Shown one piece after another: positions 1 through 11,414 of a stretch of 64,000 nt of DNA. The position numbers were made by a program, and so were the translations under genes. The stretch comes from Hansfordia pulvinata (Eukaryota; Ascomycota; Sordariomycetes; Xylariales). Where the stretch lies: positions 1,426,001-1,490,000 of the forward strand of contig BJKQ01000002.1 in NCBI GenBank assembly GCA_006538405.1, read 5' to 3'. The notes beneath the pieces are model-generated. The model had not been told where the DNA came from. It saw only the letters and a program-made list of their open reading frames with translations, and ran no database searches. The stretch's first letter is position 1. Each line of letters starts with the position of its first letter.

Positions 1-234
1 ATGAAGGGCGGGGCGGGAGACGGGCCGCTGCAGACGAACGGCGGGGGCAACGTCGGAGCCTCGGGCAGCGCGCTGTTCCGGGAGCTGAACGACGGGACGG
101 AGGTCGTGATGGGCGCCATGCAGGGTCCCCACGAGACGTCGGGACTGGCCAGGTTCAGCGGCAGCTTTACCCGCGAGATGGACGAGCTGGCCATCGTCTT
201 CCTGTTCGCCGTGGGCACGTACGGAGCCGGCTGA
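1..234 (+). CDS. 3' end of an unidentified gene (partial)
   Basis: An open frame runs from the window edge to a TGA at 232-234, giving 77 residues with no stop. The ATG at position 1 is coincidental with the edge, so the frame probably continues upstream. The peptide is Gly/Ala-rich at the front and ends in a short hydrophobic stretch (IVFLFAVGTYGAG). I recognise no family. It could be the last exon of an upstream gene or a chance frame in GC-rich DNA. Confidence 0.3.
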   Translation: MKGGAGDGPLQTNGGGNVGASGSALFRELNDGTEVVMGAMQGPHETSGLARFSGSFTREMDELAIVFLFAVGTYGAG

Positions 235-1395
235 CGACGCTGTGCAACTGCGCGGGACGGACGGCGCGCTTGGCCAACTCGCAGCCTGGTAGAACGACCG
301 AATTCCGCACGTGCCCGTTTCCAGTGGCCTAGAGACAGTATCGCGACGTTTGAACATGGATTATGAGCATCCTGTGGAAGATGATAGTGACAATGCGGCG
401 GGCGGCGGTATCCTTCCTGGGGCTCGGAGAACTTGTGGTGCTGTTGACACTATTATTAGACACCGAGTCGCCGCTGTCGACAGGGGAAAGGCGGGTGCTG
501 AGAACTTGCTTGCAGGTATACCCAGAAGCGGACTGGGTGAACTGACCGGAATAAGCCGACCTGGCTGCTGGCGACAGAACTTTTCAGCTACGCGAGATAA
601 GCGGCTGAAGATATCGCCACCAGGGGACGGGGAGGTTGCGTGATTTGAGTTCACACTTGACTGACCTCGATGACTGATGGCTGAGCCGGCCTCAGGCGGT
701 GAGAATAAGGCGATTGTAGTCAATCCCGGTGTTTATACTCCCGTCTGACGGGACCGAACCAATCCTGGGCTCCTAGGTACTCTTTACTCCGTGCTCTGTA
801 CTCGTACCCGTCCGTACTCGTACCTGCCTTATGCGAGCCGCGACTTTCAAGCCAATCAGGACAGAGATTAATATGGACCTCTACGCCGTCATCGTCATGC
901 GCAGTGGAAGGCGCGGCCAACCGCTCCAGCTCCGACCTCGAGGCAGCAGCAGCAGGAAGGCGCACGCGACTCGACGGTGCCTGACGACAATCACGACTGC
1001 CGAGCCTCGACCTCATCCCACGCACCGCTTCCACCACCGACACCCCGCCACCGCTCTACGAGTACCTCTATTCACGTGCCTGTTCAAGAACCACACACGG
1101 CCTGATACATCCGCCGCCTCACAAGCCAAATCACCAAAAGCTACAACGGCAGACTCAGCAGACGCCGCCGCCGCCGTCCGTCAGCAAGCACCCTTCGCCA
1201 CGTCCCGCCCGCGGCCTCGTCCGGGTTCCCTCTCTGCGCATCCATCCGCGCCCACTCCCATCCAACCCGACATGATCGCGGCGCCGACGCCGACCCCGGC
1301 CATCGTATCGCAATAGCACTCCCGCAGTCTCCATCGCTGCTTGTCCGACAGCGCCTCCCCCGCCCCCGCCGCGCCCTGCCCCGGCCACACAGATC
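235..1395. other. Intergenic region upstream of vam7
   Basis: No convincing coding sequence on either strand. The overlapping frames here have no recognisable motif. Two copies of the intergenic 8-mer TACTCGTA lie at 799-806 and 815-822. The stretch just before the vam7 ATG (about 1330-1395) is C-rich, a usual fungal leader composition. Confidence 0.5.
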
Positions 1396-2526
1396 ATGGG
1401 CCCGCCCGCCGAGATCACCATCCCCACCACCTCTCTCAACTCCCCGCCCGATGCTCCCAAGCCCTTCACCCTCTACAACATCACGCTGCGCCTGCCCTTG
1501 CGCACCTTTGTCGTCCAGAAGCGGTACTCCGACTTTGCCGCCCTCCACCAGGCTCTGACCTCCCTCGCCGGCGGCCCGCCCCCGGCCCCCCTGCCCGCCA
1601 AGTCGTGGTTCAAGTCGACCGTCAAGTCGCCCGAGCTGACCGAGGACCGCCGCCGGGGCCTCGAGTCTTACCTACGCGCGATAGCTGAGTCCCCCGACCG
1701 CTCGTGGCGCGACACGCCTGCCTGGCGCGCCTTCCTCAACCTGCCCGCCGTCGGCGCCGGCAGCGCCAGTGCCGCCAACAGCAACGCCAGCGTGTCCGCC
1801 CGACACGCCATACCCAGCCGCGATGCGGCCAACCGCGCCGCCGCCCAGGACCCTTCTACCTGGCTCGACCTGCACGGCGAGATGAAGCGTGATCTCCAGG
1901 ACGCTCGTCGCTGCCTCGCCCGGCGAGACGCCGCCACCGAGAGCACGGCCGCCCTCGAGGCCGCCTCGGCCGCCAAGAAGGCCATCATCAAGGCCTCCTC
2001 CCTCCTCACGACCTTGGCGGACGGTCTCAAAATCATCCACGACTCTCGCCGGCTGGGCGAGGGGGAGATCCGCAGGCGCAAGGACCTCCTTTCTGCTGCC
2101 CGCGTCGACCGGGACGACCTCGAGAAGCTCAGCTCCGCCATTTCCGCTCACGCCCGCGGGCCCCAGAGTGCCGCAGCGCCCTCCGCCGACAAGGCATCTC
2201 TGCTCGGCGCTGGCCACGGCAACGGCAATGGGCGCGCCGCCCCTCGCGCTGGCGGGCGGGTGCTGGGTGCGCCGCTTCCCGAGACGGACCGCACCCGCGA
2301 CAAGGACAACCAGGGTGTTCTCCAGCTTCAGCAGCAGATGATGAAGGAGCAAGACGAGGACGTGAAGGACCTGTCCAAGATTGTGGGCCGCCAGCGCCAC
2401 ATGGCCGAGGCTATCCAGCACGAGATTGAGGAACAGACCGCCATGCTCGACCACGTCAACAACCAGGCCGATGCCCTGCACGGCAAGGTCAATGCGGCCA
2501 AGAACCGGACCAAGAAGATATCCTGA
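1396..2526 (+). CDS. vam7: Vam7-like SNARE with N-terminal PX domain
   Basis: Intronless 376-residue frame. Residues about 5-115 form a PX (phosphoinositide-binding) domain, with the typical VVQKRYSDFAALHQAL block and a later RRRGLESYLRAI helix. A low-complexity Ala/Ser linker follows, then coiled coil. Residues about 310-376 are a Qc-type SNARE motif (QQQMMKEQDEDVKDLSKIVG onward), ending without a transmembrane anchor. PX plus SNARE without an anchor is the architecture of yeast Vam7, which is held on the vacuole by PtdIns3P and acts in homotypic vacuole fusion with Vam3, Vti1 and Nyv1. The length is slightly above yeast Vam7 because of the linker. The ATG at 1396 precedes the PX core directly, and no frameshift is needed. 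Confidence 0.9.
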   Translation: MGPPAEITIPTTSLNSPPDAPKPFTLYNITLRLPLRTFVVQKRYSDFAALHQALTSLAGGPPPAPLPAKSWFKSTVKSPELTEDRRRGLESYLRAIAESPDRSWRDTPAWRAFLNLPAVGAGSASAANSNASVSARHAIPSRDAANRAAAQDPSTWLDLHGEMKRDLQDARRCLARRDAATESTAALEAASAAKKAIIKASSLLTTLADGLKIIHDSRRLGEGEIRRRKDLLSAARVDRDDLEKLSSAISAHARGPQSAAAPSADKASLLGAGHGNGNGRAAPRAGGRVLGAPLPETDRTRDKDNQGVLQLQQQMMKEQDEDVKDLSKIVGRQRHMAEAIQHEIEEQTAMLDHVNNQADALHGKVNAAKNRTKKIS

Positions 2527-3699
2527 CTAGGGCTGGTCATCGAGGTCGCCATCGACGGCCTGCTGGTGTTCGCCGAGATACTGTATGGTGTTTCGTGGCT
2601 TGTGCAGGGTGTTCAGGACTGGTTGGCTTGGGGTATCGACCTCCTGCTGGCGTGGCTGCAGGTCGAGGACGGCGAGCCTTGAAAGTGTCAAGGCGCCGTT
2701 CGGGCCTGCCACGCGTTGAGAATCCGGGCCCGTGGGGTTGGTTGGTTGGCTGGGTAATATTGGGCGTTGGGGGTTCGGAGAAGAATACCGATCGTACGCC
2801 CGCATCTGTGTGTGCTGGGCTGGACGGTTCCTTTTTGCATTTGGTCGCATAGCGCGCGCGCCACAGTTGAATTATTTCATGTTGTTTCGTCCCGACTCGA
2901 CGCCGACCAGCGACGTCCCTAGTATATAATGCCATATGCAGCAATGCTCAAATGCCAGATACCAATACCAGAATGATCATCTACGTCGCCGTCGCCGCCG
3001 CCGAGAGCAGGGGCTTCCGAGGTGTGTCCGTTCAGCTGCGCGGCTGGTATCAACGAGGCGCTGCTTTGGATCACGTCACATCGCCAAGCGATGATGACCG
3101 CCATAGGCGCCTCGGCCGGGCAAACGTTGGCAGGCAGGCCGAAGGGGAGTGCTTTCCGTGGGCAACCCAGGAGAGCCTCCTCGCACGAGACCAGAATACT
3201 AACCATGCAGTGGCAGCTACCGCATTCGACGGATGTCGTTCTGCTCCGTCGGCCTGCCGATCGGCGACATGCTTCGAACGCACGAGCTCATGTTCTACTT
3301 ACATGCATGGAGCCTCTGGAAGCTCGCCTGGAGCTTATGCTCGCGGGAACTTTGGCAGCGAAGGGGACTATGCTGAGATCTATCTCTGCAGTGGGAAGCG
3401 AGCCGTTTCCTTTTCGCAGCAGAAGATTGATGATGGTCCGGCCGCCCCCGTCGAATGTTGATTCGCATACCCGGTGCATTGGAATCCTCACCGCGAACCG
3501 ACACCGATCTGTCCAAAGTCATCATCATTGTCATCGTAATCATCATCATCTCACTGTCTCGGCCCTGACCGGCAACGCACGAAAGAGGAACCCGCAAGAC
3601 GCACCTCCTTCCAGACCTTATCAACCCCTCTTCACCTGCCCGACAACCCACTCTCCGGTCCCGGCCCCAGCCCCCCTTTCGCTCGCACCAGGAGAAAAG
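2527..3699. other. Intergenic / vam7 3' region
   Basis: Open frames of up to about 170 codons occur here, but they overlap one another on both strands and carry no recognisable domain. A TATATAA at 2923-2929 has no gene behind it. I see no supported feature. Confidence 0.4.
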
Positions 3700-3962
3700 A
3701 TGGACAACCTGATCGAGCGCGCCTACTACGCCTTGCGGATCGCGTGGTCAGCCGCCGCCGACATTGTTCTCGCGCCGCGGACCCCCTGCAGGCGTTCGTC
3801 ATGGTCCTGCTCTTCGGCCTCTCCGCCGGCTTCCTCGCCGGCTCGCTGCGGGGCTTGCGCGACGACGCTGCCGCCATGGAGGCCTCGCGGGGGAGGAGGA
3901 GGGGCGCCCGTCGGCGGTCCCCAGCCGGGCGCGTCGGCGGCTTTGGGTGGTTTCTCGACTGA
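3700..3962 (+). CDS. Small single-helix membrane protein (one-base frameshift)
   Basis: The frame from ATG 3700 gives MDNLIERAYYALRIAWSAAA. A different frame then continues with AADPLQAFVMVLLFGLSAGF and a Leu/Gly-rich helix, followed by a basic Arg-rich tail ending WFLD at the TGA 3960-3962. The change of frame is what one missing base near 3765-3775 would cause; repaired, the product is about 87 residues. The hydrophobic part (VMVLLFGLSAGFLAG) is one plausible transmembrane helix with a positively charged C-terminal side. No GT-AG intron joins the two halves in frame. Function unknown. It could also be two chance frames, but the helix and the junction argue for a gene. Confidence 0.5.
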
Positions 3963-4833
3963 GACGCACGCGGGGGAGGAGTGATGGCTTCTGAGGGGAG
4001 AGGAGGGGAGGGAAGGGGGGAAGGGAAGGGTATGAAGCAGGCGGCGATGCGTGCATGGGGTGATTTCTGCCTGGGCCTTTGGATTGTGGGTGTGTTTGTG
4101 TGCAGCGATGCCACAGTGGCAGCCGGGGCTTTCTGCTTCTTCTCTCTATTTATTTGTTTAATTTCGGGCCCCCGGGGGGCAGACCCTACAAGGGAGGCAT
4201 GCTCTACTCTACCTGGCAGCAAGCTTTGCCTCCACGACACAGACAGCGATCATGTATGACGGACAGCGACATTGGAGAGTAGCCCGCGGGGCGGCGGGGG
4301 GGGTGGACGTATCGGTTCTCAGTACAGACATGAAAGTCATTGCTAATGCAGCATCCCCCCATCGACCGCGGCCTCGTCTTCTCTCCAGTGACCGTCTGAC
4401 GACGTTCCAGGCTGCTCGAAGATCACATGGGGGGGGAACGCCACCCTCAGCTGGCGCGGCCCCTCTCCGCCTCGTGGCTCCCTTTTGACCCTTCCGCTGC
4501 CCGCTCTCACGCCACCCCGTAAGGCTATCCGCCTACGTTTGCCTGGCCTCTCCGTCGAGCGGTGAAAATTGTCTGACCACCGAGATTGCGCCCCGGGAGC
4601 AACCTAAGACCCCCGGTACCTTTTCGCGCAGGAGAAGAAGAAGAAGAAGGAACAAAAAGGGCCGTCAGCAAAACAGGCTGAGCTGAGCGGCTGTCAGCCC
4701 TCCTCGCTCGCTGCCCCCGGGAAGCTGGCCAATCGCGGGCGGCGGATTTGTTATAGCACCAAGCCCCCTTTTTCTAGGCGGCTTATACGGCGCCAGGCTG
4801 AGGCTGACGGAATGAGGGGGACTCTAGTTTCTC

Positions 4834-4853
4834 CTCTCTCTCTCTCTCTCTCT
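4834..4853. repeat. (CT)n microsatellite
   Basis: Uninterrupted CT dinucleotides about 250 bp upstream of the DyP ATG. Pyrimidine tracts of this kind are common in fungal promoters. Confidence 0.8.
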
Positions 4854-5008
4854 TTTGAAAGGAACCTCTGGTGACTCCGACAGCGGACTGCAACGCTTAC
4901 TGAGATGTCCCTTGCTCGGCTCCCCCGAGGTCACCCGGCGCAGCCATGTGACAGAGAGAGAGAGACAGGGAGAGGTAGGACTGTCCGTCGTGTGTGTTTT
5001 CCTAGATG

Positions 5009-5016
5009 TATAAATA
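5009..5016 (+). promoter_or_regulatory. TATA-like box of the DyP gene
   Basis: TATAAATA lies 90 bp before the ATG at 5106, a suitable distance for a fungal TATA element. This is inferred from position and sequence only. Confidence 0.5.
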
Positions 5017-5581
5017 AGTAAGCGACAAGAGCCTTTCTCCTTCTGCCGGAAAGTCCCTGCAGCATAGCAACCGATCACCAACGCGCCAGAACCCAACCAG
5101 CAGACATGACTTCAGTCGAGCTCCAGAACATCCAGGGGGATATCATGTGAGTTTTTCTCCCTTTTACAAACCCATCTCCTCGGGTGTCTCCTCCTCGACC
5201 GATCGATCCATCCATCCAGCCCATCCGCTTGCTCGTCGCCAGTCAGGCCCACAAACCAAGAACTGACAAAAACCGTTTTCTTTCTCTCCGCGAAATTAAA
5301 AAAAAGCCCGGGCTTCCCCAAGAAGGCCGAGGTCTTCTTCTTCTTCCGGATCGAGGACGCAGGCCGCTTCCGGCCGCTGCTTTCCAGGCTGGTGCCCCTG
5401 ATCAGCACGGGCCGGGACGTGTCCGCCAGCCGCGAGGCCATCCGCCGGCACCGCGAGGCCGAGGCCGAGGCCACCACAACCACCACCACCGCCATCGCGC
5501 GACGACTCTCAAGCCCGTCGCCTTTACCAACATTGCCTTTTCCGCCGGGGGGATCGAGAAGGTAAGAGAGCAAGACTGTCC

Positions 5582-5584
<3 letters not shown>

Positions 5585-5635
<51 letters not shown>
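5585..5635. repeat. (CT)~25 microsatellite
   Basis: Perfect CT dinucleotides sitting exactly where the missing centre of the DyP gene should be. Confidence 0.95.
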
Positions 5636-5636
<1 letters not shown>

Positions 5637-5651
5637 GAGACAACAGCAGAA

Positions 5652-5652
<1 letters not shown>

Positions 5653-5690
<38 letters not shown>
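5653..5690. repeat. (CA)19 microsatellite
   Basis: Perfect CA dinucleotides 17 bp after the CT tract. The DyP C-terminal frame resumes directly after it. Confidence 0.95.
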
Positions 5691-5692
<2 letters not shown>

Positions 5693-8041
5693 ACCCGAGC
5701 CGAGCGGAGCAGCTTCCTGGCCCACACCGCGCCGCAGGTGAGCGACCCGACGGTGGACGGGGCGGAGCTGCTGGGCGCCCGGATGACGGGGCGGTGGAAG
5801 TCCGGGGCGCCCCTGGCGGAGCGCCCGCTTCGCGACGACCCGGAGCTGGGCGGCGACAAGCAGCGGAACAACCGCTTCGAGTTCGCCCCCGGGGGCTCGC
5901 AGGAGGCCTGCCCCTTCGCGGCGCACGTCCGCAAGATGAACCCGCGGGGCGACATCGACCTGCAGACGGGAATCCAGCCGCACCGCGTCGCCCGCCGGGG
6001 GATCCCGTACGGGCCCGAGGTCACGGGCGCCGAGCTCGAGAGCCGCCGGACCGAGAGGGAGAGGGGCCTGCTGTTTGTGTGCTACCAGAGCAGCCTGGCT
6101 AGCGGGTTCCAGTTTCTGCAGAAGGGTGAGTTCTTTTCTTTTCTTCTTCCTTTTTTCTTCTTCCTTTTTTTCCTTCATCTCATATCCCTTGGTTGTTCCC
6201 TTGGTTGTTGTGGTTGAGTCTTGAGAGTCTCCGATCTGTGGAGTGTTCAGAGTCCACGTCTCATCCTCCCCTCTTCAGCCCCCTTTTCCCACTACCCCTT
6301 TCCCCTCTCCAGCCCCCCTTTTTTCCCCAATGACGACGAGACACAAAAAAGAAAAAGAGAGAAAAAAAAGGAGAGAATCCCCGAGATCTCTCTCACTGAC
6401 ACAAAAACACACACACACAGCCTGGGCCAACCCCGCGGGCTTCCCGCCCGGCAAGCCGGAGCAGCCCGGCCAGGACCCGCTGATAGGGCAGGTGGCGGAC
6501 GAGGACAACGTCGGCGCCCGGGCGATGACGGGCGCCGACCCGGGCGACACGGCCCGCAGCCTCGACCTCGGCGCCCGCAAGTGGGTCGTCCCGCGCGGCG
6601 GCCAGTACTTCTTCTCCCCCTCCCTGCCCGTCCTGCGCGACGTCCTCGCCCAGGCGTTCAGCATACAGGGAGGGGAGGGTGAGCTCCGAGGAGGGGGGAG
6701 GTTGAGCCGAAGGAGGAGGGGAAGGGGAAGAGGATGTTAAGTAAGGGGAGTGGAAGAAAGTCACTGTCACTCGGGTTGAAAGAGTCTTTTCCGGACTGGT
6801 TTGGTAGTATGTCATGAAAGTGAGTCGGCCTTATGTCTTCTGAGAAAAACCCGCTTGCCTGCCTTGACAACGGCTTGAAACGAAGTGTTCCCTTTTGGAA
6901 GTGTTGTCAGGAGATATGCTGCCCGCCTGTCAACGTGATACTGCCTGCCAAACTGTAGCACCCGCTTGTATCTCTATTTACCACAAACCATAAACATAAA
7001 AGGAAAGGCCCGCTGCGTCTCTTTGCGTGTTGCATGAAAGACTGCCTGCTACGACGTTCAACAGAAGACACCGCGATAACAACACCGCTGCAAGTGGGAG
7101 ACTCGCAAACCACCCGAGCAGAGCTCTTGTGAGAGCCTCGTTTCAATGCGGCAGGTGTTGCTTCGGGAGGGGACGGACGACGGGTGGTCGAGGTCTGCAG
7201 TGACTCGGATCGGAGGGTGACCAGAACGAGCTTGTTGCACAGTGCCTGCACGTAGTCGCTGTCCACCGACAGCGTCAGTCACTTCACATCGCCGAAACGT
7301 CGAGCCCACGCTACACAGCCCCCGGGAGGGGGGGAGAATACACGCCATATTGAACCACCGGTGCCGTGGTAGTGCTGTATCCCCCGTCCCTATTTGTACC
7401 CCGCGGCTTTTGTCTCCAGAGACGAGACGACTTCGAGTCCGCCAACAACTTCAAATCCGCCGACGACGTCAAACGCCCTCCAGGCACGACCGACCCGGGG
7501 ACACAGACGATCTACGTCTCGCTCCAGCAAAACAGAAACAAGACCAAGGAAAAACAGAGCGAGCACCGACACCCGCCTATTCCTCCCCTTCCCCCACAAA
7601 CCCGCGCTGTATGTAACGAGCAATCGCCCGACCGGCATGTCTGCCCGATCAGGTGAGCACGGGGGTGAAGGGAGGGGGCCGACGCGTGCCAATGGGCGCG
7701 CGAAAGCTCAGCTCGGCCGGTGAACCTTCCGACAGGGGGGAAGGGAAGGGAGAGGGGAGACATGTCAGCAATGAGTGAGTGGTACACCACCGCCGCTCAA
7801 TGCCATTCAACATCAGCAGCGCCTTGCGGTGTGCCACAGGACAGGCTGACGAGGAGACTTGCGCAACCCATCTGCGTGCGCTTGAGAGATGAAGAGAGAG
7901 AGAGTGAGTGAGTGAGAGACGTCGCACAAGAAACTCGCCGGTGGTTGCCGTCTGGGAACCGTCCCCTTCTTCGAATCAACATATTCAGAATATAAATGGC
8001 CACCTGCTGCGAGCGGCGTATACCAGCAGATCCGAGACAAG

Positions 8042-8056
8042 AAAAAAAAAAAAAAA
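8042..8056. repeat. Poly-A tract
   Basis: A run of about 15 A residues within the gene-poor block. Confidence 0.7.
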
Positions 8057-9553
8057 ACACACCCTCCCCCTTCTCGGCCGCTTGTACCCGTCCCGTCCCC
8101 AATACGGTCGATACGGCACACCAGTAGTAATGAGGCTGGACACCCTGCGCGCGACAAACCGCTCCGCCAGCCTGCCTATCGAGACGAGAGTGAGGCGGAC
8201 ACGTCAAACCCCCGGATCCGATCCCCACGGCCACATACACCACTTCAGACCCATACGTTTTGGCATGGCAAGGCCGTCCTGCCTTGCCTTATTGGGCTTT
8301 GTCTCGCCTCGCCTCGCTCTGCGTTGCCTGGCCTTGCGTTGTGCTGCCTTGCCTTGCCTGGCCTGGCCTGGCCTGCCTGCTTGCTCGGCCTAGCCTGTCC
8401 CTGTAAATTCCCCCCACGAGACGAGGCTTGCGGCAGCCCGGCGGGCGCTCACGGCGCGCTGCTCGTTAGGGCCGACGAAGCAATGAGCTTGCCCGCAGCG
8501 CGACCGGAGCTGAGCCCGAGAGCCCAAAGCTGCGGGCCCCTTCCCAAGAGGCCCATCAGCCAGCTGGATAGATGGCGGGGCCAACTCGCCTGCAGGGCAA
8601 GTATCCTCGTAGAAGAAAGGCAGAGCGGCGACGGGCCGTCCACTAGCTTGGGCCCAGAGGTCAGAGAAACAACCGGCCCCAGAGCTCGAGATGCAGATTA
8701 GATGGATCTGCGAAAGACCAGAGCAAAGAGAAGCAAAGCCTCTCCCGTCCATCCCCCTTCTATCCCAGCCCGCACGCCTCCCGACGCGACACCCCTGCTC
8801 GCGCTCGCGCCCGTGGGCCCTCCGCAAGCCCCAATCCAATTTCGGCACAACGTGCAACGGCTCAAGCACCTGGGCGCGCCCTTGACCCTCACGATGTAAC
8901 GGTATATTCTGGTTGCAGACCTTGCGAAGAAAAGCCGAGGGCAAGGGGCAGGGGAAGAAGGGCATGGGTTCGGAAGAGGATATAAGCGGGGAAATGGTGT
9001 GGACGAGTATGGGCGTTGCCGCGCCTCTGCCCGGGGGGCGCAAAAGCCCACCACCACCCCTCCCCGCGAACCCGTACGAGCACTCCTCGTGCTTCTCACG
9101 GGGCGGCGCAAAGCGGGCCTTGTGCGACAGTGTCCGGGGTTGGGATCCGACGACGAAAGAGGAAGACTTGCATCTCTCTGGAGCCGATTCACGCGGCATA
9201 TCTCTGGAGCAGGCCACAAAGGGGGCGATGAACCTCGCACTCACCAAGGGGTGTTTGCCGTTGTCGGCGCTGCAGTCCGCCCAGCAGCTTCGCGCGGCAG
9301 CAGAGAGCTACACGGTTGCAGCATGACGTGAGGGCGGCGGCGGCGGCAGCAGCAGAGCAGCAGAGCTTGGAGCACGAGAATCGCGCATCCCACCCCCTCG
9401 TGGGCCGCGCACCAATGGCCAGCTGGAGAATCGGCCGCGCCTGGTGTGATTGGGTCTCTGCAGGCGGCCGTAAGCAGGAAGAGAGCTGCAGGACGGGTGT
9501 GCGGATCACCCTGGCCACTCTAACCTGGCAAGGCTCGAGGCTCCGTCCGTAGC

Positions 9554-9593
9554 TACGAGTACTCACGCATACTCACGCATACGAGTACTCGTA
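9554..9593. repeat. TACGAGTA cluster with perfect palindrome
   Basis: Three overlapping or adjacent copies of the 8-mer: 9554-9561, 9580-9587 and 9586-9593. The last two form the 14-bp palindrome TACGAGTACTCGTA. Two tandem ACTCACGCAT units lie between them (9561-9580). Confidence 0.85.
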
Positions 9594-11373
9594 GGCGTAC
9601 TCTCTTCCTTGGCTCTCTGCTCGAAGCACAGCGAGCGCCACCCCGTCGTCCCCCGTCTCATCTGCATCGTGAGTAATCAGCCAGAACTCGCAAGGCAGAA
9701 CGGGTTTCGGGCCTTCTGGCAAGCAAAAGCCAGCCATCCACCCGCTGTATGAGTGCTGCCCACTGGACCGCACGCATTCGGGGGCGAGCAAGTGGGATAG
9801 ATCGTCGCCATACTCGTATCCCCGTGCTCTCCGCACAGATAGTGGCGATGCCGCGCCACCTGACGGGCTTCCGCTGGGAACGGCCGGGCGTCAAGTCCCG
9901 TACCCCATCACCCGTGTGCTTGCGTTTGCAGGTGTGTGCTGGCGTACCTGTCCACATGGGGACAGCTGCCCGCGGTGGCCGGGGTCAGGGCTCGCCTACC
10001 GGGCATAGCTCCAACATAAGAGTGTGGCCGCGGCGAGTGCTCACTTCACTCGTAGGCGCCTGCTTGGTAATAAGCTCGTCGGCAGGCTGCTGGGCCCTTG
10101 GGCCACTCGCTGCAAAAACGACACCAGTCAGCTCGCTGATCTCGACAACCACAATGACGACGTTCCATTTTGCCCGCGCGGAATCGAGGACCGGACCGGA
10201 CCCCATCGACGCCTTTGCAACCGAGCGCCAACGAACCCGCCCGTCTCGCCCAGCCTGTCCCACGCGAGGCCCGGGTCGGGTCGTCATCAGCAAGAGGCGC
10301 GGCCGGCCGCGACCCCGAGGACCCTGCTGCTGATGGGTCTCAAGCGCCGCCGGTGACTGGGCGCAGCCGGCTGTGACGTAGGGAGCTTGAGCATGGGCCA
10401 CGATCGAGCAGCGCCTGGGTAGCATTCGTCGCCTCCATGCATGCATAATGAATGAATGGGTGCTTGCCAGAGCCAGCACGCGTGACCCCCCGGAGATAGT
10501 GGCAGACGCGCGACCGGTCGCAAGGTTGTTGCCCTGCATGTGGGCAAAGGCGAGACGAATAAGTGCTTTGCGTCCACGTCGCACCTCGGCGAGTCGAGCT
10601 GTTTCCCGTCGCCGCACACGATGCCGTGCCCGGAGTTGGTATTGGGCGAGAATCGGCCCAGACCGACCCTCCGCCCAGACGAAGAACACGAGTGGTTAGA
10701 AGACGGGCAAGCAAGCAGGGTCAACTCACCTGCTGCGGGTACATGCCCTCGAGGCGGCTTGTTTGTCGGGAGACGTGTGCTTGCTACTGGCCCGTTAGAA
10801 GGCGCTCGCCCACGAGAACGCCACCAACCCGATCGCCACTGCATGTAATACCCGAAGCGAGAGCACACACATGGACGTGATCGCAGCTACTACTCGTAGA
10901 CGTACCCCGGGAGATATTTTGGAGCCAGCGAGCTGCCCGTATGATCTGCAATGCGCCGGCGAGCTGGCCACGCGTTGAAGAGCCGGGGCGGGCCAGCGGC
11001 GGGCGGACGGTTGCAGGTTGCAAGCAGCTCATTATTTATAGCATAGGAAGGACGGCTGTCGTGTATCCTACCTCGGGATGCGGAGTGCGGATCGCCGCGT
11101 CGAGGCAGGGCCGCGCAGGGCCGTGCAGGGTCTCGGCGAGGACTGGCCGGGGCGGCGGCGTCGGGACTTTGTTCATCAGGGATGGCTGTGTGGACGTTGT
11201 GTAGGTAGGTGTCGTGGCGTGTGGCCCAGCACCTTGGGCGTCCCTGGCGGAGGGCGTGGCTCCCACAAGACAATCCAGTTGTTGTCTCAGGCACAGCCGG
11301 CGACGCTCGTCATGCCGTCCACGCGGGGTGCTGCTACGCTACTGTGTGTGGGCCGAGGGGCGGTCGCGGTCGC

Positions 11374-11414
11374 GGTGGTGGTGGTGGTGGTGGTGGTGGT
11401 GGTGGTGGTGGTGG
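11374..11414. repeat. (GGT)n triplet array
   Basis: About 13 tandem GGT triplets in the gene-poor block. No coding context is evident. Confidence 0.9.

Larger units (their letters stand above)
3963..5105. other. Intergenic region upstream of the DyP gene
   Basis: No supported coding sequence. It holds a CT microsatellite (4834-4853), GA-rich patches near 4950-4975 and a TATA-like element just before the peroxidase start. Confidence 0.45.
5106..6740 (+). pseudogene. DyP-type heme peroxidase, internally deleted and frameshifted
   Basis: Exon 1 (5106-5146, SVELQNIQGDI) and exon 2 (5307-5561, GFPKKAEVFFFFRIEDAGRF ... VAFTNIAFSAGGIEK) match the N-terminus of fungal dye-decolorizing peroxidases. 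The later exons match the C-terminal half: about 5690-6125 holds LLGARMTGRWKSGAPL, the heme-His block AAHVRKMNPRGDI, the distal-Arg block ARRGIPYGPEV and LLFVCYQSSLASGFQFLQK; 6421-6740 holds AWANPAGFP and VPRGGQYFFSPSLPVLRDVL. Between exon 2 and 5690 there is only a CT and a CA microsatellite, so the roughly 130-150 residues that carry the catalytic GxxDG motif in this family are absent. Exon 2 also changes frame near 5500-5510 (one base missing). The family oxidises dyes and phenolics with H2O2; without the GxxDG Asp the product should be inactive. Either a pseudogene or an assembly collapse across the microsatellites. Clear introns are 5147-5306 and 6126-6420. Confidence 0.75.

Noticed and set aside
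3744..3791. A short GT-AG intron joining the two halves of the small membrane protein
   Set aside because: The 48-nt interval is a multiple of three and does not bring the two halves into one frame. A missing base does.
11374..11414. Triplet array considered as a CRISPR-like or coding poly-Gly/Trp region
   Set aside because: It is a simple GGT microsatellite with no spacers; CRISPR arrays are not expected in a fungal nuclear genome.
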